Positions 1-5,489 of a DNA stretch of 7,033 nucleotides are shown here, piece after piece. The DNA is from Holosporales bacterium. GTDB taxonomy: Bacteria; Pseudomonadota; Alphaproteobacteria; RUG11792. Location of the stretch: positions 1 to 7,033 of the forward strand of contig JAITTR010000087.1 in the NCBI GenBank assembly GCA_031286725.1, given 5' to 3'. Position 1 is the stretch's first letter, and every line of letters starts with the position of its first letter. A program made the translations under genes and the position numbers. The notes beneath the pieces were generated by a model. The model saw only the letters and a list, made by a program, of their open reading frames with translations, ran no database searches and had not been told where the DNA came from.

Positions 1-1
1 A

Positions 2-622
2 GCGAGTCATGACTTAGATATAAGAGGAGCGGGAAATTTAGTAGGAGAAGAACAATCTGGATATATAAAAGACGTTGGGGTCGAGTTATATCAAGCAATG
101 CTTCAAGAAGCCATTTTAATGGTAAAAGCCGGGAACATATCCAATGCCGAAAAAAGAGAACATCAAGTTAATCTTGGAATTCCTATTTTTATTCCGGAGA
201 GTTACGTCGAAGATTCAAATTTAAGATTGTCTATTTATCGCAGAATAGGAAATTTGGAAACCGAAGAGGAATTGGACTCTATGGAATTTGAGCTAGCGGA
301 CAGATTTGGGCAAGTTCCAAAAGAGGTTGCCAATTTAATTTTACTTATGAAAATAAAAATTCATTGCAAAAAAGCAAATATAGAGAAAATAGACGCTGGC
401 GCTTCAGGCGTTTCTATTTCGTTCTTTGATAATAATTGCAATATAAAATCTTTGGATAGCTTTTTTAAATCTCTTGCGGTAACTCGCAATTCCGGAACTG
501 CCAGACTGAAGTCATCTATGAAAATAATAATAACTAAAAAATGGCATGCCATAGAAGACAGATCTAAGGATATATTTGAGATTTCTAAGGAATTGGCTTT
601 TATGAGCTCTGCAAAACTTTGA
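2..622 (+). CDS. mfd: Transcription-repair coupling factor Mfd, C-terminal part (5' end outside window)
   Basis: Mfd is an ATP-driven DNA translocase that pushes stalled RNA polymerase off damaged DNA and recruits UvrA for nucleotide excision repair. Only the last 206 codons are present; the frame is open from base 2 and ends with TGA at 620-622. The visible part starts with HDLDIRGAGNLVGEEQSG, the Mfd/RecG-type TRG translocation motif that follows the helicase core. Next comes the C-terminal TRCF domain (D7), starting near VNLGIPIFIPESYV and including LRLSIYRRIGNLETEEEL and ADRFGQVPKEV, the autoinhibitory region that masks the UvrA-binding surface. An internal ATG at 98 lies in the middle of conserved sequence and is not the start. 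The tail (SMKIIITKKW...EDR) matches the alphaproteobacterial form of the protein as I know it. No gene follows closely on the same strand, so mfd appears to end its transcription unit, but I see no clear intrinsic terminator after it. Confidence 0.95.
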   Translation, partial: ASHDLDIRGAGNLVGEEQSGYIKDVGVELYQAMLQEAILMVKAGNISNAEKREHQVNLGIPIFIPESYVEDSNLRLSIYRRIGNLETEEELDSMEFELADRFGQVPKEVANLILLMKIKIHCKKANIEKIDAGASGVSISFFDNNCNIKSLDSFFKSLAVTRNSGTARLKSSMKIIITKKWHAIEDRSKDIFEISKELAFMSSAKL

Positions 623-722
623 ATAATTCAAAAATATGCTGGGGATGGCTAAAAATGGATTTAAGTGGGATTTTTCCGACTGCCCTGGAGGCGGGCTTCA
701 CTTAAAAAGGAGAACAACTTTT

Positions 723-750
723 TTGAAAGGTTCGACATTACAACTATAAT
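723..750 (+). promoter_or_regulatory. Sigma70-type promoter immediately upstream of repeat copy A
   Basis: TTGAAA at 723-728 and a perfect TATAAT at 745-750 are separated by 16 bases, a near-consensus housekeeping promoter. Transcription would be expected to start about 757-758, the first base of repeat copy A, so any transcript would begin with the two hairpins and then reach the GGAGG at 851-855. The match is seen directly; activity is inferred. Confidence 0.5.
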
Positions 751-757
751 ACCCAGG

Positions 758-848
758 GGGCGGATATGGTACTTTTCAAGTATACCATATCCGCCCAAAA
801 GATTTGTCAAGGTCCGCTCGCTTTGCTCGCTCTCCATCTTGACAAATC
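758..848 (+). repeat. Composite two-hairpin palindromic repeat, copy A
   Basis: Hairpin 1 pairs GGGCGGATATGGTA (758-771) with TACCATATCCGCCC (783-796). A four-base spacer (AAAA) follows. Hairpin 2 pairs GATTTGTCAAG (801-811) with CTTGACAAATC (838-848), and its stem can extend by a G-T pair and a T-A pair. The loop of hairpin 2 contains GCTCGCT twice (816-822 and 825-831). By eye about 80 of 91 bases match copy C; most differences lie in the loop of hairpin 1. Two other copies lie at 3949-4031 (inverted) and 6892-6982. It is too small to encode a transposase and would be a MITE- or REP-like non-autonomous element. Confidence 0.9.
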
Positions 849-862
849 GAGGAGGCATAAAA

Positions 863-907
863 ATGCTTAACTTTACATACTTTTATAAGATAGAAATCAC
901 TCTATAA
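863..907 (+). CDS. Possible 14-residue mini-ORF directly after repeat copy A
   Basis: A perfect GGAGG at 851-855 sits seven bases before an ATG at 863. The frame reads MLNFTYFYKIEITL and stops at TAA 905-907. The Shine-Dalgarno is better than those of most genes in this window and starts two bases after the end of repeat copy A. With the promoter at 723-750, promoter, hairpins, ribosome site and short frame are stacked in order. The peptide is aromatic and hydrophobic and resembles nothing I know. It could be a leader peptide, a small membrane peptide or chance; I consider translation possible but function unknown. Confidence 0.22.
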   Translation: MLNFTYFYKIEITL

Positions 908-1101
908 AGTTGAGAAATGGCTTTGCCCCGAGTCGTTTTCCTTTTCTGTGGTCGAAAGATTTTTATCGAGACCGAAAGCGGGATTTTTGTTTTACTTATC
1001 AAAGCGGAGTTAAATTTAAAAAGGTTGCTTATATAATTAGCTTCACAAGTTGCGACGATTTAATTTTAAAGGAAGCGGAGGGGAGAAATAATCTAGGGAT
1101 A

Positions 1102-1130
1102 TTAACAAAAAATTAAAAACTTTTTGTTAA
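1102..1130. repeat. Perfect AT-rich inverted repeat
   Basis: TTAACAAAAA (1102-1111) pairs perfectly with TTTTTGTTAA (1121-1130) across a nine-base loop. It lies 161 bases before the cyclase start. There is no GC-rich stem with a trailing T run, so it is not a typical intrinsic terminator on either strand. It could be a protein-binding site or a chance feature of AT-rich DNA. Confidence 0.4.
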
Positions 1131-1162
1131 AACAGAAACAAGAAACATATATTTTACTGACA

Positions 1163-1236
1163 GAATATGCGTATAATTCAACGCGGTAACACTTTCGCGC
1201 CTTATGACTGCTTCGCTTATTTAAGCGCGTATATTC
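1163..1236 (+). promoter_or_regulatory. Candidate promoter or structured leader of the cyclase gene
   Basis: A perfect TATAAT is at 1172-1177, but no good -35 box lies at the proper distance (CTGACA at 1157-1162 is only nine bases away). The same stretch can fold: GAATAT (1163-1168) plus GCG can pair with CGC and ATATTC (1231-1236), enclosing a small CGCTT/AAGCG hairpin (1214-1227). Either reading would place control elements 55-130 bases upstream of the cyclase start. Both are tentative. Confidence 0.25.
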
Positions 1237-1290
1237 CGTCCATAATAAAAAACGTTTTTTGAATAAGGCTATGCTAATGGGGAGAACGGA

Positions 1291-3441
1291 ATGGCGTTTT
1301 TTAAAAATCGAAAATTAAGATTCGATATCTTCGCGGCGTTTTCGGCTCTAATGACTTTTGCGATTACGTCTGAAATATGGTATTCGTCAAACGCTAGTAA
1401 AAAATTAATACTAGATTTTGAAAAAGACTATTATTCGAAAGCGATAACAAAGACTACGACCAATTGGATTGACGAATATTTCAATCAACTTGAGAGTATA
1501 ATCAGCGTTTTTGCAGGAAATTTTCGACCGGAAGATAAAGGTTCGTTTTCCGGATATAGCAAGTTGTTTTTGGAAACTTTAAAAAGCGTTCCGTATACCC
1601 TTAGCATTTATATTGGATTTAGCGACGGAAGAATGTTTCAAGCGAGAACTCTTTACGGATTAACCCATTTTCGAAATCCGGATAAGGGAAAGTTGCCTAG
1701 TTACGCGAAGTTTGCTATAAGAACTATGGAATACGCGAAGGAAACTCAGAAGCTGCAAGAAAGTTGGACGTATCTTAACGAAGATTTTGGAGTCGTATCT
1801 TTGGAGATTTTATCAAAACCCGAATATAACGTGGCTAAATCGACCTGGTATGTAAAAACCGAATTGTTAAAAGATAAGCTTTGGAGCGACGTTTATATTT
1901 TTAAAAGTTCCCAATTGCCGGGAATAACTTTATCTATGCCTTTGGGATATTATGATGACTCAAACGCAATAGGAGTTATTGCGGTTGATTTTGCGATCGA
2001 GCAACTTAAGAATATGTTAGAAAGCGTAAAAGGAAGTCCCCATACTATTTCATATCTTATAAGTCAAAAAAGCGAGGTAATCGTTTCGACAAGAGGAAAT
2101 ACGGGGACACTAACTACGAAAAACGACGACAAAACAATAAAGTTAACGACCGCAATGGAATCAAACGATCCTGTTCTTGAAAAAGCTATTTTATCTATTC
2201 TTGGAAACGATACGGAACGCGTCGCTTTTTCCGTTAACGAAATAGAATATATCGCTTCGATCCAAAAATTAAAAAAGATACCTTGTAGTTTGCTGACGAT
2301 CGTTCCTCAAAGCGATTTTATCGGAGCTTTAAGCGGCGTACAAAGGGATATGACTTTAATCTCTTTATTTGTTTATCTTCTATCGTTTGTTATTGTGTGG
2401 ATGCTTTCAAAGCGAATTTCAGATCCGATAAGCGCGCTTTGCGAATCGGCAAGGGCTATTGGGGAAATGAATCTTGACAATTATCCGAATCCTCCTAAAT
2501 CGGGAATTATTGAAATACAAAAGTTGTCTAACGCCATGAACGCAATGAAATTAAGCGTGTCAACGTTTTCCAAATACGCTCCAAAAGATTTAGTCACAAG
2601 ATTAGTAAAAACGGGAACGATACCAACTCTAGGCGGAAATATTGAAAACGTTACGATGTTATTTTCCGATATAGAAAAGTTTACAACGGTATCTGAAAAA
2701 CTCCCGGCGGAGTATCTTATATTGCATTTGTCAGAATATTTAGATGAATTAACCAAAGAAATAATGAAACATAACGGAATAATAGACAAATATGTCGGAG
2801 ATTCTATTATGGCTATTTGGGGAGCTCCAAATCCCGACGAAAATCAGGCTGTGAACGCTTGTTACGCCGCGTTGCGGTGTCAAGAATTGTTAGAGGAACT
2901 GAAAGAAAAATGGTTGCCTCTTGGAAAGCCTCCGCTTCCAACGAGAATAGGAATTCACTCTGGACTAGCTATCGTTGGGAATATTGGCTCTTGCGATAGG
3001 ATGAGTTTTACGGCGATTGGAGACGTAGTGAATATTGCTTCGCGATTGGAAGGAGCGAACAAATATTACGGCACAAAAATTCTCGTTTCAGAAAGCGTTG
3101 CAAATATAGCGAAGGGAAAGGTTTTATTTAGGATAATCGATAAGATAGCGGTTAAAGGAAAAACCGTCGGGATAACCGTATATGAGCCTCTTTGCTCTAT
3201 GAGAAATGCGGCTGATGACCATACTTATTATAATCAAATCGATCTTTGCTCAAAGTCTAAAGAAGCGTTCAAAGCGTATCAAAACCAACAATTCGAGGAA
3301 GCGTTGAAGATGTATAACAGGCTTTTGAGCGCGTTTCCGGAAATAGAAATTTCCGTTATGCCTTTAATAGAAAAATGTAAAGAATTTTCTGAAAATCCGC
3401 CTGTTAATTGGGACGGTATAAGTCATTTAACCGAGAAATAA
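1291..3441 (+). CDS. Membrane-bound class III adenylate cyclase with dCACHE-like sensor and HAMP
   Basis: This 716-residue protein is predicted to convert ATP to cyclic AMP at the cytoplasmic face of the inner membrane. Order: short basic N-terminus, TM1 about 11-31, periplasmic dCACHE-like sensor about 35-345 (including GVIAVDF near 229-234), TM2 about 354-373, HAMP from about 371 (SKRISDPISAL), linker (FSKYAPKDLVTRLV), and class III catalytic domain about 452-635. Metal-binding aspartates are D460 (FSDIEKFT) and D504 (DKYVGDSIMAIWG). The base-selecting pair is K500 and T574 (FTAIGD), typical of class IIIb adenylyl rather than guanylyl cyclases. The transition-state residues N581 and R585 are both present. 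The tail (658-716) has a TPR-like helix pair and ends NPPVNWDG, common in this cyclase group. The start is supported by GGGGAG at 1279-1284, six bases before ATG. It stands alone with no partner gene; the ligand cannot be told from sequence. Confidence 0.93.
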   Translation: MAFFKNRKLRFDIFAAFSALMTFAITSEIWYSSNASKKLILDFEKDYYSKAITKTTTNWIDEYFNQLESIISVFAGNFRPEDKGSFSGYSKLFLETLKSVPYTLSIYIGFSDGRMFQARTLYGLTHFRNPDKGKLPSYAKFAIRTMEYAKETQKLQESWTYLNEDFGVVSLEILSKPEYNVAKSTWYVKTELLKDKLWSDVYIFKSSQLPGITLSMPLGYYDDSNAIGVIAVDFAIEQLKNMLESVKGSPHTISYLISQKSEVIVSTRGNTGTLTTKNDDKTIKLTTAMESNDPVLEKAILSILGNDTERVAFSVNEIEYIASIQKLKKIPCSLLTIVPQSDFIGALSGVQRDMTLISLFVYLLSFVIVWMLSKRISDPISALCESARAIGEMNLDNYPNPPKSGIIEIQKLSNAMNAMKLSVSTFSKYAPKDLVTRLVKTGTIPTLGGNIENVTMLFSDIEKFTTVSEKLPAEYLILHLSEYLDELTKEIMKHNGIIDKYVGDSIMAIWGAPNPDENQAVNACYAALRCQELLEELKEKWLPLGKPPLPTRIGIHSGLAIVGNIGSCDRMSFTAIGDVVNIASRLEGANKYYGTKILVSESVANIAKGKVLFRIIDKIAVKGKTVGITVYEPLCSMRNAADDHTYYNQIDLCSKSKEAFKAYQNQQFEEALKMYNRLLSAFPEIEISVMPLIEKCKEFSENPPVNWDGISHLTEK

Positions 3442-3807
3442 CGAAACGCGCTTTGAAAGCATGGAATTTATGTTTTTAAAAAGCCACTGTAAATTGAAGC
3501 TATCTATATTTAACTTAGGTTGAGCGTAAGAACTCAACCCACTTGGAAAAGCGATGTGGATTGGTATTCGCCAAAAGAAATCCTTATGTCCCTTAATAAT
3601 TTCTTCTGTAACTACTCCTACTGTTGAACAGAAACCATATGTTTTATTAACATTTTCATGTTTAGCGCATACTTCTTGGATGATGCTCTAGCTTTTGTCT
3701 TTTTTTGGTTTTCTACCATATCTGTTATGTATGGCGACGTATTTGTCAAGCTAATTTGAAGGCTTATATCCCTCACTATTTGCCTTTAACTCTTTACTAG
3801 GTTTTGG
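3427..3807 (-). pseudogene. Decayed reading frame with two in-frame TAG codons, family unknown
   Basis: Read leftward from 3807, one frame stays open apart from two TAG codons at 3751-3753 and 3688-3690, ending with TAA at 3427-3429, inside the last bases of the cyclase gene. The piece after the second TAG is open for 86 codons, long for such AT-rich DNA. It has a protein-like composition (for example GFCSTVGVVTEEIIKGHKDF and FFWRIPIHIAFPSGLSSYAQ) but no usable start codon near its beginning. The piece between the stops reads LDKYVAIHNRYGRKPKKDKS. I do not recognise the family. A degraded gene is the simplest reading; a chance open frame is the alternative. Confidence 0.4.
3518..3539. repeat. 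Short hairpin downstream of the cyclase gene
   Basis: GGTTGAG (3518-3524) pairs with CTCAACC (3533-3539) around an eight-base loop, 76 bases after the cyclase stop. It could slow or end transcription, but no T run follows on the plus strand, so calling it an intrinsic terminator would overstate it. It lies inside the decayed minus-strand frame. Confidence 0.35.
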
Positions 3808-3891
3808 TTATAAATATAAATTTGATGGGGATTATTTTTAGTAATGCAACTTTATTATGTAATAATTTATCTAAATGTAAGAGGGCAAAAA

Positions 3892-3907
3892 TGTTCCACG
3901 TGGAACA
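3892..3907. promoter_or_regulatory. parS: parS centromere site (ParB-binding palindrome)
   Basis: TGTTCCACGTGGAACA is a perfect 16-bp palindrome, and the symmetry continues outward with A/T pairs to 3888-3911 (24 bp in all). It has the conserved GTT-CACGTG-AAC layout of bacterial chromosomal parS (general form TGTTTCACGTGAAACA); the CC/GG version is a known variant, seen for example in Pseudomonas. ParB clamps load here and, with ParA, segregate the replicated chromosome; such sites normally cluster near the replication origin. It lies in gene-free DNA, as several parS sites do. No parA or parB gene is in this window, and only one site is seen. Confidence 0.8.
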
Positions 3908-3948
3908 TTTTGTGATTTTCATCTAAGGAAAGCGAGATAATAAACCCC

Positions 3949-4031
3949 GATTTGTCAAGGTGGAGAGCGCAGCGGACCTTGACAAATCTTCAGGGCGGAT
4001 TATGGTATAATTAAAAATACCATTTCCGCCC
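3949..4031 (-). repeat. Composite two-hairpin palindromic repeat, copy B (inverted)
   Basis: This is the same element as copies A and C in reverse orientation. GATTTGTCAAGGT (3949-3961) pairs perfectly with ACCTTGACAAATC (3976-3988), and an imperfect hairpin follows between 3993-4008 and 4017-4031. It is 83 bases long, eight shorter than A and C, and the whole loss is in the loop of the GATTTGTC hairpin, where only one GCT-type unit remains. The hairpin at 3994-4030 keeps the same 37-base length as in the other copies but has lost perfect pairing. It lies 41 bases from the parS palindrome. Confidence 0.88.
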
Positions 4032-4159
4032 TCTGCGTATAAAAATTAAGTAGTATAATTGAAAGTATGGATAAAAATTGTCTAGCTTAGGATCAAAATC
4101 AAAACTAATCAATCTTTTTTATAAGAAGAACTACAATGAAAAACCATAATTATAAATTC

Positions 4160-4187
4160 TTAAGATTCGATAAAGTTTGAGTCTTAA
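4160..4187. repeat. Inverted repeat in the rsmA downstream region
   Basis: TTAAGATTC (4160-4168) pairs with GAGTCTTAA (4179-4187), nine pairs including one G-T, with a ten-base loop. It is AT-rich and lacks a following T tract on the minus strand, so a role as the operon terminator is uncertain. Confidence 0.3.
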
Positions 4188-4314
4188 TAAAAATTATTGA
4201 ACGCTTCTCAATAAAACGCAAAGAATTACTTGAGGCTCAAAATAGGCCGCCTCCGATACCTCCTCATTAATTTTTAACGTTATCCGAGAGCGAAGTTAGC
4301 TAATAAAGGCTAAT

Positions 4315-5178
4315 TTAGTTGACAAGAACGCCGTTATCAATATTTAAAGCTAATTCAAGAAATTTTTCGGGACTAATATTTTCCGGTCTAGATAATTTAT
4401 CTATATTACACTTTTTCAAGATATTTTCTATATTTCTATAATGTCGTTTTAATATGGAAAATATAGTTTTTCTTCTTTGTTGAAAACATAGGGAAATTAA
4501 CTTTTCTAGGCTGTCAATATTTTCAATATCAAGTTTTTTCGGAGTCAATTTTACAACGCTAGACTCAACTTTCGGAACGGGAAAAAACGCTTTAGCGGAA
4601 ACGTCAAAAAGTTTTTCCGTTCGGCATAATAATTGCGCAATAACGCTCAACCGTCCATATACCTTGGTATTTAGCCTTGCGCAAATTCTTTGCGCAACTT
4701 CCTTTTGAAACATTAGCGTCATTTTATTTATGTTTTTTATGTCTAATAGCCAGTTTACTAGCAGTTGAGAACTTATGTTATAAGGAAGATTCGAGATAAT
4801 AATTATGTTTTTTTGCGTTAAATCTTGAGGTCGGGTTAAAAGCGCATCGGAATAAACAAAACGCAAGTTGTTATGATTTATTAGCATATCGTTATGTGCA
4901 ACTTCAAAGTTTTTATCCTTTTCAATACAATAAACGTCGCAAGCTTCGTTTGTTAATTCTAATATAGCCCTTGTCAATCCGCAGGGGCCGGGTCCTATTT
5001 CTACTATGTCGCAATTGTCAAATGGCAAAGAGCATGACGCTATCTTTTTCAATAACGCCAGATCGCTCAAAAAATGCTGTCCTAAGGATTTTGCTCGTTT
5101 TCTATTTTCAAGGACTCCGGCTTTAGTAACGACCTGCTTAATTGTTAAAGACGGGGTTCCTTTATCTTTCTTAAGCAT
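4315..5178 (-). CDS. rsmA: 16S rRNA (adenine1518-N6/adenine1519-N6)-dimethyltransferase RsmA (KsgA)
   Basis: RsmA dimethylates two adjacent adenines in the 3' terminal helix of 16S rRNA, using S-adenosylmethionine, as a late checkpoint in 30S subunit assembly. Loss of the activity gives kasugamycin resistance in other bacteria. The 287-residue protein has an N-terminal extension leading to SLGQHFLSD (31-39). It then has the SAM-binding loop EIGPGPCGLT (60-69), acidic E86, SDA around D111 and the catalytic NLPYN (130-134). The substrate-binding C-terminal half includes FQKEVAQRI and FQQRRKTI. The third glycine of the SAM loop is a cysteine (C66), which is unusual. The ATG at 5176-5178 overlaps the end of yggT by eight bases, which supports this start and suggests translational coupling. 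It is the last gene of the mreB-yggT-rsmA unit. Confidence 0.95.
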   Translation of the reverse strand: MLKKDKGTPSLTIKQVVTKAGVLENRKRAKSLGQHFLSDLALLKKIASCSLPFDNCDIVEIGPGPCGLTRAILELTNEACDVYCIEKDKNFEVAHNDMLINHNNLRFVYSDALLTRPQDLTQKNIIIISNLPYNISSQLLVNWLLDIKNINKMTLMFQKEVAQRICARLNTKVYGRLSVIAQLLCRTEKLFDVSAKAFFPVPKVESSVVKLTPKKLDIENIDSLEKLISLCFQQRRKTIFSILKRHYRNIENILKKCNIDKLSRPENISPEKFLELALNIDNGVLVN

Positions 5179-5485
5179 TAAATGCTCGAAGCAATAAGCA
5201 AAAAACTTGAATTACCAAAACCTTAGCTAGATGAAGACCAAAAAAGACTACCAATGGGGAAAAATCAAACCCGGCGACGGTCGGGAGAAATCTTCGAATT
5301 AAAGCCAACAACGGCTCAATTTTAGTCATTAGGAAAATATATATTCTAAGGAATACGCTGTTCCTGTTTTTTATAACGCCAAAAAATACAAACCAACCAA
5401 GTATAATATATCCTATAAGCAGATATTCTATACAATCCATCGCGCTTATAAGAAGACGAGCTAATGTTATGAGAATTAATGCCAT
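5171..5485 (-). CDS. yggT: YggT family inner-membrane protein
   Basis: This small integral membrane protein has 104 residues, normal for the alphaproteobacterial single-repeat form. Two hydrophobic segments lie at about 8-38 and 77-100, joined by a cytosolic loop carrying the family signature IEPLLALIRRFLP (56-68) and GFDFSP (72-77). The exact role of YggT proteins is not settled; relatives (including the plastid and cyanobacterial branch) are linked to membrane organisation and division or shape control. Its position directly after mreB fits that. The start codon is four bases after the mreB stop, with no clear Shine-Dalgarno, so translation is probably coupled to mreB. Confidence 0.88.
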   Translation of the reverse strand: MALILITLARLLISAMDCIEYLLIGYIILGWFVFFGVIKNRNSVFLRIYIFLMTKIEPLLALIRRFLPTVAGFDFSPLVVFFGLHLAKVLVIQVFCLLLRAFNA

Positions 5486-5489
5486 ATAC

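Larger units (their letters stand above)
623..1290. other. Gene-free stretch between mfd and the cyclase gene
   Basis: This stretch of 668 bases has no reading frame that resembles a known protein. It holds a consensus-like promoter (723-750), repeat copy A (758-848), a strong Shine-Dalgarno with a 14-codon frame (851-907), a perfect AT-rich inverted repeat (1102-1130) and a possible structured leader with a TATAAT box (1163-1236) ahead of the cyclase gene. A 37-codon frame at 636-749 (start MLGMAKNGFKWDF) lacks a Shine-Dalgarno and ends just before the repeat. A 68-codon frame at 910-1116 uses a TTG start and looks non-coding in composition. Confidence 0.6.
3442..4314. other. Gene-poor region between the convergent cyclase and rsmA genes
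   Basis: This stretch of 873 bases lies between two convergent genes and has no intact gene. It contains a short hairpin (3518-3539), a decayed minus-strand frame (3427-3807), the parS palindrome (3892-3907), repeat copy B (3949-4031) and an inverted repeat (4160-4187). I see no tRNA or rRNA gene and no T-rich GC stem that would be a confident terminator for either gene. Confidence 0.6.

Noticed and set aside
636..749. 37-codon frame after mfd (starts MLGMAKNGFKWDF)
   Set aside because: No Shine-Dalgarno and no known family. It is in the same frame as the repeat-encoded peptide of copy A but is separated from it by a TAA, so it could be the remnant of a gene like the one at 6800; the evidence is too thin to annotate.
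665..907. 80-codon frame spanning repeat copy A, and the antisense frame at 661-858
   Set aside because: Both are open mainly because the palindromic repeat reads through on both strands. Neither has a good ribosome site or known homology. The short frame at 863-907, with its own GGAGG, is the more plausible unit.
910..1116. 68-codon open frame with TTG start
   Set aside because: Poor ribosome site, no recognisable domain, and composition unlike the neighbouring genes; it lies in a region that looks intergenic.
2481..2999. Antisense and alternate-frame ORFs inside the cyclase gene (and similar ones inside mreB and rsmA)
   Set aside because: They overlap strongly conserved coding sequence in another frame and have no ribosome sites or domain matches.
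3741..3753. Fourth, solitary half of the repeat (ATTTGTCAAG)
   Set aside because: Only ten bases match one arm of hairpin 2, and neither the partner arm nor hairpin 1 is nearby; likely chance.
4115..4182. 14-codon frame starting MKNHNYKF
   Set aside because: The ribosome site is weak (AAGAAG) and there is no promoter or conservation evidence; frames of this size are expected by chance.
3442..4314. Replication origin (oriC) near the parS site
   Set aside because: The region is AT-rich, but no cluster of DnaA boxes is visible. The closest match, TGTGGATTG near 3555, is single and imperfect, and typical alphaproteobacterial oriC neighbours such as hemE are absent.
4291..4317. Intrinsic terminator directly after rsmA
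   Set aside because: TTAGC/GCTAA gives only a five-pair stem and no T tract follows on the minus strand.
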